Assembly: GCF_030651615.1 (NCBI RefSeq)
Contig: NZ_JAUSCG010000107.1
Coordinates: forward strand, 1-38,788
DNA: 38,788 bases
Direction of reading: 5' to 3'
Source: Methanocalculus sp.
Lineage (GTDB): Archaea > Halobacteriota > Methanomicrobia > Methanomicrobiales > Methanocorpusculaceae
Part shown: piece after piece, positions 16,762 through 26,700 of the stretch
Numbering within the stretch: the stretch's first letter is position 1
Layout: the number at the start of each line of letters is the position of its first letter
Translations under genes and position numbers: made by a program
The notes under the pieces: model-generated
Database searches by the model: none
Told to the model about the DNA's origin: nothing
The model's input: the letters and a program-made list of their open reading frames with translations, nothing else

Positions 16762-18234
16762 ATGGCTGATGGAGGCAAAGCTGACCCAAAACCCAAGGTT
16801 CGATATATGGTATTTGGGTGCGGGAGCATCGGCTACAATGTCATCGAAGAACTACTCAAAGAGACAGATAACATCGTCGTTGTCGACTCAGATGAGAAGC
16901 GGGTCGAAGATCTGAAAGATCATAAATATCAGGCAATTGCACACGACATATCTGATCCGAATCTCTTTTCAGACCTCCCCATTCCTGAGATCGTCTTTAT
17001 ATTATCGAGTAACAAAGAGGCAAACCTGAGTGCTGTTGCACTGACCAAAAAGGTTCACCCACATGCGTTCTGTATTGCGCGTGCAGTTGACCTCTTCTCG
17101 GTCGATAAGCTGGTGGAGGCCGGAGCAGATGTCGTCCTCTACCCTCAGCAGGTTGTCGCAAAATCTGCCGTCCATCATATGAAGACCCTGATCGCCGCAC
17201 GCAGTGCGCAGCGGCTCTATGATCTTATGGAAAGCTGGACCGGCACACTCGGCATAATCACGCATAAAAACCCTGACCCGGATGCAATCTCAAGCGCCAT
17301 GGCACTCTGTGCGATTGGCCAGAATGCAACGAAAGGACAGCTTACCTGCCGTATTATGTACGAGGGGAATGTCGGTCATCAGGAGAACCGGGCCTTTGTC
17401 AACCTCCTCGATATCCAGATGGAGAGGTTAACCAGTGAGAAACTTGCAGAATGCAGCCATCTCGCCCTCGTTGACGCAGTGGCTCCGGGAATCAACAATG
17501 ACCTCGATCCGTCACTGAAGATCAACATCATCATCGACCATCACAGCACAGAAGGAGTGGAACGGCAGAATAAACCTGATTTTATCGATATTCGCCCGGA
17601 TAGCGGTGCGACAGCGAGCATATTCGCCCAGTACCTCCAGGAGCTCGACATTAATGTCGACTCAAAGATCGCAACAGCCCTCTACTATGGAATACGCGCA
17701 GACACCCGCGAGTTCCGGAGAAATGTAACACCAAACGACCTCTATAATGCTGCGTACCTCCTTCCCCTTTCAGATTCGGATCTTCTCGATAAGATCATGT
17801 CTCCGTCCTTTTCACAGGAGACGCTTGAGGTGATGGGAAACGCCATTCAGAGCCGCAAGATTAAGAACGGATATCTCTTCTCCAATGTCGGTTTCATCAG
17901 GAACCGTGATGCGATCCCTCAGGCAGCAGATATGCTGCTGAACCTCGAAGGTGTAACAACCTCGCTCGTATACGGCATCACCGATTCATTGATCATCATC
18001 TCCGCCAGGAACAAAGATATCAGAGTGCATATCGGAAACGTCCTTAAAGAGGCATTTGGCGAGTTTGGAGATGCAGGAGGTCATGGAACAATGGCCGCGG
18101 CATCGATACCATTAAACTACTTCTCACTTGTCCGTGACAAAGAAGAGCTCCTCGGGATGATCATCGATCCGATCCTGAACCGGTTCACCAAGATTGTTGG
18201 TATTGAGGACAATGGAGATAAGAATGAGGTTTGA
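16762..18234 (+). CDS. RCK_N-DHH-DHHA1 phosphoesterase-like protein
   Basis: 490 residues. Residues 14-130 form a TrkA-N/RCK nucleotide-binding domain (VFGCGSIGYNVIEEL, with VVVDSDEKRV after it). Residues 160-320 form a DHH phosphoesterase domain: THKNPDPDAISSA as motif I, VDAVAPG as motif II and IIIDHHSTEG as the DHH motif. The C-terminal DHHA1 domain has GDAGGHGTMAAASIP, the substrate-binding GGH. DHH-DHHA1 enzymes hydrolyse small nucleotides such as pAp, nanoRNA or cyclic di-AMP. The joined NAD/nucleotide-binding domain suggests ligand control. It is first in an operon, overlapping the MptE gene by 11 bases. Substrate is inference. Confidence 0.88.
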   Translation: MADGGKADPKPKVRYMVFGCGSIGYNVIEELLKETDNIVVVDSDEKRVEDLKDHKYQAIAHDISDPNLFSDLPIPEIVFILSSNKEANLSAVALTKKVHPHAFCIARAVDLFSVDKLVEAGADVVLYPQQVVAKSAVHHMKTLIAARSAQRLYDLMESWTGTLGIITHKNPDPDAISSAMALCAIGQNATKGQLTCRIMYEGNVGHQENRAFVNLLDIQMERLTSEKLAECSHLALVDAVAPGINNDLDPSLKINIIIDHHSTEGVERQNKPDFIDIRPDSGATASIFAQYLQELDINVDSKIATALYYGIRADTREFRRNVTPNDLYNAAYLLPLSDSDLLDKIMSPSFSQETLEVMGNAIQSRKIKNGYLFSNVGFIRNRDAIPQAADMLLNLEGVTTSLVYGITDSLIIISARNKDIRVHIGNVLKEAFGEFGDAGGHGTMAAASIPLNYFSLVRDKEELLGMIIDPILNRFTKIVGIEDNGDKNEV

Positions 18235-18844
18235 AGAATGGGAACCTCATTACCGGGAAATTCTTGATTACTTCGGCTTTGACCGCTCTGCTGACGAAGA
18301 GGCGGCGAAGGTTCTTTCAGAGATTCTTAAAAGTGACGATATCGGTTTACTCAAAGACCGCATCTGCGGTAAAGTCGTGACCGTTGCCGGAAATGCACCC
18401 ACACTTTCATCCGAACTGAACCGGATCGAAGGTGTCGTCATCGCAGCAGATGCGGCATCCCTCCTTCTGTATAAAAAGGGGATACTACCGGATGCCATAT
18501 TCACCGATCTCGACGGTGCAGAGGATTCATTCATCACGATGAATGAACAGGGCACCATCATCGTCGTCCATGCACATGGCGACAACATACCGCTCCTCAG
18601 ACGATGGGTGCCGAAATTCAGAGGGCCGATCATTGGAACAACACAGAGTTTGCCCCTTCCGCAGATCCATAACTTCGGCGGATTCACTGACGGTGACCGT
18701 GCAGTCTTTACCGCAGAGGCTCTTCAGGCAGAGCGGGTGATCCTGATCGGCTTTGATCTCTCCGATCCATCTGTTGATCCGATGAAGAAAGGAAAACTTT
18801 TCTGGGCACGCAAGCTGCTCGGTATGCTCGGTTATGACCTTTGA
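18224..18844 (+). CDS. mptE: 6-hydroxymethyl-7,8-dihydropterin pyrophosphokinase MptE-like
   Basis: 206 residues. MptE activates 6-hydroxymethyl-dihydropterin with ATP, a step toward tetrahydromethanopterin, the C1 carrier of methanogens. The DUF115-type features are visible: VTVAGNAPTL (about 58), IAADAASLLLYKKGILPDAI, FTDLDGAED, a VVHAHGDN segment, GTTQSLP, FGGFTDGDRAVF and ILIGFDLSDP. ATG 18224 is chosen because GGAGAT lies four bases upstream and the protein begins there as in homologues; the frame is open 30 bases further up. It overlaps the DHH gene by 11 bases and the radical SAM gene by another 11, so the three genes are tightly coupled. Confidence 0.9.
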   Translation: MRFEEWEPHYREILDYFGFDRSADEEAAKVLSEILKSDDIGLLKDRICGKVVTVAGNAPTLSSELNRIEGVVIAADAASLLLYKKGILPDAIFTDLDGAEDSFITMNEQGTIIVVHAHGDNIPLLRRWVPKFRGPIIGTTQSLPLPQIHNFGGFTDGDRAVFTAEALQAERVILIGFDLSDPSVDPMKKGKLFWARKLLGMLGYDL

Positions 18845-20483
18845 AGCACTGCTTATAGACGGATATGTTGACGAACCGGCATGCCTTGGTGTTCCGCCGT
18901 ACATCTCCCCATACATCCGGACGGTCGCCGGAGTCCTCTTCGAAGCAGGGTACCGCGTGCAGTACAGGACGATCGATCAGATCCGATCCGCACCACAGGA
19001 ACTCCACCAGCTCAGGAAGACCCCTCTTGTCATAGTTATTGCAGGTCAGACGGTTCCGGGAAAGTACCTCGCAGGAACACCTGCAACACTATCAGAACTC
19101 CGGCAGATCGGTTCACTCTTTGAGAGTGGCTGCGTCCTCCTCGGCGGTCCTGTCGCCTACGGCATCTCACCGGGGGGAGGGAGAAGAGCGATCAAAGAGC
19201 CGATGAGCGGATATACTGCACTCATGATTGGAGATCCGGCAACAGCACTTCACAGATTCCTGCAAGGCGAAGAGCCCCGTGGTGAAGAGAAGTATGAAGA
19301 GAGCCAGCGCTGGAGTGTCCTTGGTGCGGGGATCATTTCTGACCATCCCCTTTTCCCTCATATCATCCTCGAACTTGAGACGGCGAAGGGATGTGCCCGT
19401 TCTGTCACCGGAGGTTGTTCATTCTGCACAGAGCCATTCTATGGAAAACCAAGATACCGTTCGATCCCGATGATCGAGACTGAGGTAGCTGCCCTCACAG
19501 CCAGCGGGGCACGCCATTTCCGGATCGGACGGCAGCCCGATCTCCTTGCATATGGAAGTTCCGGGGGAGAGTATCCCTGCCCTGATCCTGAGAAGATACG
19601 ATCCCTCTTCACCGCTATTCGACGGGCCGCACCTGATCTCCTCACCCTGCATATCGACAATATGAATCCGGGGACGATTGCGCGGCATCCTGAGGCATCC
19701 AGGGAGGCACTGAAGGCGATAGTCGATAACCATACCCCGGGCGATATCGCCGCGTTTGGAATGGAGACTGCGGATCCCGCAGTTATTGCTGCAAATAATC
19801 TCAAAGCATCAGCAGAAGAGGTGATGGATGCGATCAGGATCGTCAATGAGGTTGGAGGAACCAGAGATGAAGATGGGGTGCCTCACCTCCTTCCCGGCCT
19901 GAACTTCGTATGCGGGCTTGCGGGTGAGACAGAAGAGACATACCGATTGAACCGTGCCTTTCTGGAGGAACTTATCGCAGGCGATCTGGCAGTCCGAAGG
20001 GTGAATATACGTCAGCTGATGCCGTTTGACGGGACACGGGCATTTGAGGAGAATACCCTTGGCCACCACCATAGCGCGTTTAAAACATTCAAGGAATGGA
20101 CACGGAAGTCATTTGATCCGGTGATGCTCTCCCGCGTCTTCCCGGTCGGCACTATTTTCAGAAGTGCAGTCGTTGAAATTTCTGCTGGCACATCATTTGC
20201 CCGGCAGATGGGGACATATCCGATCCTGATCGGACTGCCCATTACTCTTGAGAGAGGCACTCTCATCGACGGTGCCGTCGTTGGATATGGGAGCAGGTCG
20301 GTGACTGCCCTGCCTCATCCGATTTCGATTAACCGGCTCCCCGGATCGGCTCTGAAAGTCATGCCCGGGGTCGGGAAGAAGACGGTCACTACGATTCTGG
20401 CCCGTCGGCCATTCAAAGACCAGGCAGCATGGCAGAAGGTCACAGGCGGAACAGCAGTCGATCACCTGATAACCTTCACCTGA
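18834..20483 (+). CDS. Radical SAM protein with CX7CX2C cluster and C-terminal HhH
   Basis: 549 residues. An N-terminal domain (1-150) resembles a B12-binding-like fold (GVLFEAGYRVQYRTIDQI, VLLGGPVAYG) but I see no DxHxxG motif. The radical SAM core starts at LETAKGCARSVTGGCSFC (181-198), whose cysteines 187, 195 and 198 are spaced CX7CX2C instead of the standard CX3CX2C. Later core signatures GMETADP and GLAGETEETYRLN fit radical SAM methylthio/Elp3-like proteins. The C-terminus has a helix-hairpin-helix (LKVMPGVGKKTVTTILARRPFKD, about 507-530), a nucleic-acid binding motif. It therefore may modify a nucleic acid. It is coupled to mptE, but I do not know its reaction. Confidence 0.85.
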   Translation: MTFEALLIDGYVDEPACLGVPPYISPYIRTVAGVLFEAGYRVQYRTIDQIRSAPQELHQLRKTPLVIVIAGQTVPGKYLAGTPATLSELRQIGSLFESGCVLLGGPVAYGISPGGGRRAIKEPMSGYTALMIGDPATALHRFLQGEEPRGEEKYEESQRWSVLGAGIISDHPLFPHIILELETAKGCARSVTGGCSFCTEPFYGKPRYRSIPMIETEVAALTASGARHFRIGRQPDLLAYGSSGGEYPCPDPEKIRSLFTAIRRAAPDLLTLHIDNMNPGTIARHPEASREALKAIVDNHTPGDIAAFGMETADPAVIAANNLKASAEEVMDAIRIVNEVGGTRDEDGVPHLLPGLNFVCGLAGETEETYRLNRAFLEELIAGDLAVRRVNIRQLMPFDGTRAFEENTLGHHHSAFKTFKEWTRKSFDPVMLSRVFPVGTIFRSAVVEISAGTSFARQMGTYPILIGLPITLERGTLIDGAVVGYGSRSVTALPHPISINRLPGSALKVMPGVGKKTVTTILARRPFKDQAAWQKVTGGTAVDHLITFT

Positions 20484-20522
20484 TCACAACACGGATAAGA
20501 TCCCCGGTAAATAGAGGATCAT

Positions 20523-23234
20523 ATGGCGCCTGAGAAAGAGAACGAAGGGATCTCTGAAATCTGGCATGCACTCAGGATCAATGAGATCCGCCTCAGGCTC
20601 AACACACAGGACGAAGGTCTCTCTGAAGAGGAGGCGATCAATCGATCTCTTCTCTATGGAAGAAACTCCCTCCCTCAGAGAAAATCCACCGGAGCAGCCG
20701 TCATCTTCCTCAGGCAGTTCAAAAGCCCCCTTATCTACATCCTCCTTGCAGCAGGGGTACTCTCCATCGCATTTGAGGATTGGACCGACGCACTCTTCAT
20801 ATTTCTCGTTATTTTTCTTAACTCGGGGATCGGATCAGTTCAGGAATGGAAAGCAGAACAGAGTGCGGCAGCCCTTCAGCGAATGCTGAAGATCTATGCC
20901 CGTGTGAAGAGAGGGGGAAGAGAAGAGAGGATTGCAGCAGAAGAACTCGTACCAGGAGACATCGTACTGCTGGAATCGGGGAGTAAGGTGCCTGCTGACA
21001 TCAGGATCATCTCTGCCTCCTCGCTTGCAATCGACGAGTCACTCCTTACCGGAGAGTCTGATGCTGCAAAGAAGAAGACGAACGTCCTCCCGGAAGAGAC
21101 CGAGGTTGCTGACCGGAGCAATATGGGATATGCCGGCACAACCGTCATGTCCGGCAGGGGCATTGGAATCGTCACTGCCACCGGGGTAAAGACTGAGATT
21201 GGAAAGATTGCCGCATCTGTCAGCAGTACAGCGATGGGAAAGCCGCCGATCATCATCAGGATGGAAGAGTTTGCAAAGAAGATCAGTATCGCCGTCCTCC
21301 TGGCATCTGCGTTCCTCGCAGCAGTCGTCCTAATGCAGGGTGAGCCGCCCCGCGAGGTCTTCTTCCTGGCAATTGCCCTCGCCGTCTCGGCAATCCCTGA
21401 AGGCCTCCCTGTTGCCCTCACCGTCGCCCTTGCAATAGCAACCGGAAGGATGGCAGAGCGGCATGTTATCGTCAGGCATCTGTCAGCGGTAGAGAGTCTT
21501 GGGAGCTGTACGGTCATAGCAAGCGACAAGACCGGAACACTGACCGTCAACCAGCAGACGGTCAGATCGATCACCCTCCCGGACGGACGCGGGTTTGCCG
21601 TATCAGGAGAGGGATATTCCGGTGTTGGCGAAATCAGATCTGTTGACGGGCAGAACGCATCCGATGATCTCATGCTCCGGATGCTTGTGAAGACCGCAGT
21701 CATCACCAATGAAGGAGACCTTTCGGAGAGGGAAGGAGGGAGATGGCTCCATCATGGCGATGCAATGGATATTGCCCTCCTCGCGCTTGGGTACAAAGCC
21801 GGTCTGATACCACAGGCGGTTCGTGCGGGGATCACCACACTCGCTGAGATCCCCTTTGACTCGGAGAACCGGTTTGCAACACGCTGGTATCAGGAGGGGG
21901 AGGAACGAAGGATCGCGGTCAAGGGCGCAGTTGAGGTTATTCTGCCCGGCTGCACCACCATGCTCACACCAGAAGGGAGTGTTGGAATCGACCCCGAACG
22001 TATCGGGGAGCAGATGAAGAACCTGACAGGCAGAGGGTATCGCGTCATTGCAGTCGCAGGCGGCAGATCTGATCCGGAGAAGGTCAAAGGTGGGCCGCCA
22101 TCGCCGCTTGAGCTCTATGGTCTCGTCGGCTTCATCGACCCGATCAGGCCTGAAGTCTATGATGCGATCAAGGAATGCAGGGATGCCGGTGTCGATGTTG
22201 TGATGATCACAGGAGACCATCCAGCGACTGCCCAGGCAATCGCAGAGCAGCTGGGGATTGCAGCAGGGGATCAGGACATCATCACCGGGAGTGAACTCTC
22301 TGCATTAAGAGATGAACCGGACAGCCCGGAGTTTCTGGATGCCATCACAAAGAAACATGTCTTTGCACGGGTAAGCCCCGGACAGAAACTCCAGATCGTC
22401 GATGCACTCAAACAGTCGGGAGCTTTCGTCGCTGTCACCGGCGATGGCGTTAACGACGCCCCCGCCCTTCGATCTGCCAATATCGGGATTGCAATGGGAT
22501 CAGGTACAGATGTTGCCAAAGACACCGCATCGATGATCATCACAGACGATTCATTCTCATCCATCGTCTCCGGGATTGAAGAAGGAAGATTTGCCTATGA
22601 TAACATCAGAAAAGTCACCTATCTCCTCGTATCAACCGGATTTGCCGAGGTCTTCCTTTTCATTGCAGCCCTGCTCATCGGACTGCCCCTCCCCCTCATC
22701 GCAGCCCAGCTCCTCTGGCTGAACCTTGTGACAAACGGTATCAAGGGTGTCGCCCTCGCCTTTGAACCAGGTGAACCGGGTGCGATGAAGCTGCCTCCCA
22801 GAAGCCCGGATGAAGGGATCTTTAACACCATGATGATGAGACAGATCGTCATTGCAGGTCTCACCATGGGTGGAATCGCCCTCTTTGCCTGGTACTGGCT
22901 CCTTGGAAACGAGTATTCTGAAGCGGAGGCGCGGAATCTGATCGTCCTTCTTATGGTGATGCTTGAGAACTTCCATGTCTTAAACTGTAGATCCGAGGTC
23001 CGGTCCTTCTTCAGAATACCGCTTCGGACAAACCTCTATCTCGTCGCAGGCATCATCGGCGCCCAGGTAATCCATACAGGTGCAATGTACATCCCCTTCT
23101 TCCAGCAGTCACTTGGCATCGCACCGGTCTCGGCAGGAGAATGGGTCCTGGTGATCGCCCTCTCTTCAAGCATCCTCATTGTCATGGAGATGTACAAATA
23201 CATCATAAACCGGAGGATAGGTACAGCACCATAA
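20523..23234 (+). CDS. P-type cation-transporting ATPase (P2A-like)
   Basis: 903 residues with an N-terminal cation ATPase domain, two membrane hairpins, an actuator domain (LLTGESDAA), PEGLP in the fourth helix, phosphorylation site DKTGTLT with D335, KGAVEV in the N domain, MITGDHPATA and TGDGVNDAPAL in the P domain, then six C-terminal helices. Overall it is like Ca2+/Mn2+ pumps of the PMR1/SERCA branch. In the sixth helix, however, NLVTNGIKGVALAFEP replaces the NLVTDGLPA of Ca2+ pumps, so the transported ion is not certain. A GAGGATC site lies just before the ATG. The gene's 3' end overlaps the convergent acetyltransferase gene by 32 bases. Confidence 0.93.
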   Translation: MAPEKENEGISEIWHALRINEIRLRLNTQDEGLSEEEAINRSLLYGRNSLPQRKSTGAAVIFLRQFKSPLIYILLAAGVLSIAFEDWTDALFIFLVIFLNSGIGSVQEWKAEQSAAALQRMLKIYARVKRGGREERIAAEELVPGDIVLLESGSKVPADIRIISASSLAIDESLLTGESDAAKKKTNVLPEETEVADRSNMGYAGTTVMSGRGIGIVTATGVKTEIGKIAASVSSTAMGKPPIIIRMEEFAKKISIAVLLASAFLAAVVLMQGEPPREVFFLAIALAVSAIPEGLPVALTVALAIATGRMAERHVIVRHLSAVESLGSCTVIASDKTGTLTVNQQTVRSITLPDGRGFAVSGEGYSGVGEIRSVDGQNASDDLMLRMLVKTAVITNEGDLSEREGGRWLHHGDAMDIALLALGYKAGLIPQAVRAGITTLAEIPFDSENRFATRWYQEGEERRIAVKGAVEVILPGCTTMLTPEGSVGIDPERIGEQMKNLTGRGYRVIAVAGGRSDPEKVKGGPPSPLELYGLVGFIDPIRPEVYDAIKECRDAGVDVVMITGDHPATAQAIAEQLGIAAGDQDIITGSELSALRDEPDSPEFLDAITKKHVFARVSPGQKLQIVDALKQSGAFVAVTGDGVNDAPALRSANIGIAMGSGTDVAKDTASMIITDDSFSSIVSGIEEGRFAYDNIRKVTYLLVSTGFAEVFLFIAALLIGLPLPLIAAQLLWLNLVTNGIKGVALAFEPGEPGAMKLPPRSPDEGIFNTMMMRQIVIAGLTMGGIALFAWYWLLGNEYSEAEARNLIVLLMVMLENFHVLNCRSEVRSFFRIPLRTNLYLVAGIIGAQVIHTGAMYIPFFQQSLGIAPVSAGEWVLVIALSSSILIVMEMYKYIINRRIGTAP

Positions 23235-23664
23235 TCATCCGATCAAAATCCGGATAGTAGTATGCTTTTTCATACGACAATATGGAAAATCCCTTTGATA
23301 TGAGGAGATCTGTAACAGGCGAATGGCGTTTTGAGACAGCTATTCTAATCCTTGCAACACCTCTCTTTTGAAAGAGCGACAGGAGAGGCTCGATAAGCGA
23401 TGCCCCGACTCCTTTTCCCTGCCAATCACCCGTAACACCGATTCTCAGAATCCAGGCATCTTCTGGGGAATCAATCTCCTGCGCACCGATGATATAGCCG
23501 ATCCGTTCTTCTCCATCAACTGCCACAGAGAATGTTGATGAAAATATTTCACCTGCCTGACGAAGGAAGATGGGAGAATACCCATAATCTCCGAAGAGTT
23601 CTCTGTCAATCCTACAGATATGCGGGTAATCATCCGGGATATACGGGCGTATTGCATACTCCAT
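23203..23664 (-). CDS. GNAT family N-acetyltransferase
   Basis: 153 residues, a single GNAT domain: start IRPYIPDDYPHICRIDRELF, beta strands ISFSVAV-like, acetyl-CoA binding GDWQGKGVGASLIEPL (motif Q-x-x-G-x-G), and the C-terminal YYYPDFDRMIMVLYL strand pair. The overall pattern is close to RimI-like enzymes that acetylate protein N-termini, but the acceptor cannot be read from the sequence. GGAGAGG lies six bases upstream of the ATG. Its 3' end overlaps the P-type ATPase gene by 32 bases in convergent orientation. It diverges from ileS; a TATA-like AATAATATACC at 23703-23713 can serve either direction. Confidence 0.88.
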   Translation of the reverse strand: MEYAIRPYIPDDYPHICRIDRELFGDYGYSPIFLRQAGEIFSSTFSVAVDGEERIGYIIGAQEIDSPEDAWILRIGVTGDWQGKGVGASLIEPLLSLFQKRGVARIRIAVSKRHSPVTDLLISKGFSILSYEKAYYYPDFDRMIMVLYLSSGL

Positions 23665-23794
23665 TCAAAACCTCTCCGGGTATACCTTAACCGGAGACGG
23701 AGGAATAATATACCAATCGATCGGTAGTCGTTTGGAAAACCCTTTGTCTGACTCCGCCTTACATATAAGAATACAGGAGACGGAAGGGATCCAG

Positions 23795-26700
23795 GTGGAA
23801 GAAGTAACCAGCAGTTATACCCCACAGAGGGTTGAGGATGAGGCACGTGCATTCTGGCGTGCTGAAGATACCTATAAAAGCGTACAGGAACTCAGAAAAA
23901 ACGGTAAACCATTCTTCTTCGTCGACGGGCCCCCATACACCACCGGGTATATCCATCTCGGTACGGCATGGAATAAGATCTTAAAAGACTCAATTCTCCG
24001 GTACCACCGGATGCACGGCCGCCATGTCATCGATCGCGCAGGGTATGACATGCATGGCCTTCCGATTGAGGTGAGGGTTGAGAACGAACTCGGCTTTACC
24101 TCAAAGAAGGATATCGAGACATATGGGATCAAGACCTTTGTGGATAAATGCCGGACATTTGCTGTCACCCACAAAGAGATCATGAGCCGGCAGTTCTCAA
24201 ATCTCGGTGTCTGGCTCGATTTTGAGAACCCATACCAGACGATCTCAAACGACTACATTGAGGCGGCATGGTTCACCCTCAAGCGTGTCGAAGAAAAGGG
24301 AATGCTTGAGAGGGGATTCCGTGTCGTCAACTGGTGCCCGCGATGTGAGACGGCAATTGCGGATGCCGAGGTTGAATACTGGGATGAGACCGATCCGTCG
24401 ATCTTTGTAAAATTCCCGATAAAAGATGCAGATAATGAATATCTCGTCATCTGGACGACAACACCCTGGACACTTCCGGCAAATGTCGCAGTCGCAGTCG
24501 CCATTGACTTCACCTATGCACAGGTCCGCGCACTTCGGGAAGGAATAGCAGAGACCCTCTGGATTGCAGAAGATCTCGTCGAGAGCGTTCTGAAAGCCGG
24601 GAGGTACCAGGATTTTGAGATTCTTTCCAGAAAGACCGGATCAGAGCTTGTCGGAACCGAATATGAATCCCCTCTCATCTCATCTGTTCCGATGCAGGCG
24701 GCAATCCCTCACCGGGTCGTTGCAGCTGATTTTGTTGCGATGGAGAATACCGGTATGGTCCATATCGCACCCGGCCATGGGTGGGACGATTATGTCCTCG
24801 GAATGAAGGAGAAGCTTTTGATCGTCTGTCCTGTTGATGGAACAGGACGGTTCACCGAGGATGCGGGAGTCTTTGCAGGTCTTGCAGTCAAAGATCCGGA
24901 GACGAACAAAAAGGTGACCCTCGCACTCGGATCTGCACTCCTTGCCGAGAGGAGACTGACACACCGGTATGGCCACTGCTGGCGGTGCAAGACACCAAAC
25001 ATCTTCCGTGCCACCTCACAATGGTTCATCAAAGCAAGCGATGCGAAGGAGAAGATGCTCGCTTCGATTAAGGACGAGGTAACATGGTATCCTGACTGGG
25101 CCGGAAGCGCACGATTCCATGACTGGATTGAGGGTGCACGCGACTGGTGCATCTCCCGTCAGCGATACTGGGGCATTCCGATCCCGGTCTGGGTCTGCCC
25201 ATCCTGTGACACCTACCGCGTCATCGGCAGATTCTCCGAGCTCGAAGAACTCTCAGGAAGAAAGATTGACGACCCCCACCGGCCGATGGTCGATGAGATC
25301 ACCATCCCCTGCACCTGCGGAGGCACAATGAAGAGGGTGGAAGATATCTTCGATGTCTGGTTTGACTCGGGTGTTGCATCATGGGCAACCCTGAGCTATC
25401 CGGGAGAAGAGGAGGCATTCAATAACCTCTGGCCGGCCGACTTCATCACCGAAGGGCAGGACCAGACACGAGGCTGGTTCTATTCACAGCTTGGCCTCTC
25501 AACGATCGCCTTTGGCCAGGCACCATACCGCAATGTGCTGATGCATGGCTTTGCACTCGATGCACAGGGGAAGAAGATGTCCAAAAGCCTCGGAAATGTG
25601 GTCACCCCTGAAGAAGTGATCGAAAAGTTCGGCGTCGACATCCTCAGACTCTACATTCTTTCAGCAAGCGCCCCATGGGACGATCTGAAGTTCAACTGGG
25701 ACGGAGTGAAGACAGTCCACCGCGCATTGAACATCCTCTGGAACGTCTATCGGTTCCCGCTGCCATACATGCGACTTGATCGGTTCTCACCCAGAGCAGA
25801 TGCAGACGGGGCATATGATCCGGCAATTGCATCAGAAATTGCTCTAAGCGGTTCATTTGAGGATCAGTGGCTCATATCAAGGGTAAACTCGCTTGTTACT
25901 GAGATCGAGGATGCGATGGGTGAATACCAGATTCACCGGGCAACCAGACGGCTCCAGACCTTTATCTTAGATGACCTGTCCCGCTGGTATGTCCAGCTTG
26001 TGAGGCAGAGGATGTGGCTTGAAGAGGAGTCTGTGAGCAAACAGCAGGCGTATGAGACGATGTACTATGTGATGCGCACACTTGTCCGCGTCTCCTCCCC
26101 ATTCATCCCCCATCTCGCAGAAGAGATGTATCAGAACCTCAGGCTGTCGGGGGATAGAAAGAGTGTCCATATGCTCGACTGGAATAGTGCGGACACCGAT
26201 CTGATCAACGGATCTATCGAAGATGCGATGGCGGTCGTCCAGTCATTTGACGAAGCGGTGGCAAATGCAAGACAGGCAGGGAAGAGGAAACTCCGCTGGC
26301 CAATCGGCGAGGTCGTCGTCGCAACAGAGAGCGATCTGGTAAAAGATGCAGTAACCTCTCTCCTTCCACTCTGTAAAGCACGGGCAAACAGCCGTGATGT
26401 GCGTGTTGTCACCGGCATCTGGGATCGGATCCTCTGGACCGCAGAGCCCCAGATGAAGAAGATCGGACCCGTATTTGGAAAAGAGGGGATACTTGTCAAG
26501 CGGGCAATTGAGGAGGCAGATGGCACTCTTCTCCGGTCAAGCATCGGAAGCAATGGTACCGCAACCATCCGGGTCGGAGATCGTGATATTGAGATCACCC
26601 AGGAACATGTAACGTTTACCGAGAAGCTTCCGGAGAACATCTACTCGGCCCGGATGCCCGATGCAACGGTGTACATTGATGTCACCCTGACCGATGAACT

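Noticed and set aside
20894..21709. 271-residue minus-strand open frame
   Set aside because: Lies wholly inside the P-type ATPase gene, is Ser/Thr/Ala/Ile-rich low-complexity and has no family features; an antisense shadow.
23732..23794. TTG start for ileS
   Set aside because: GTG 23795 has a good ribosome site and begins the conserved region.
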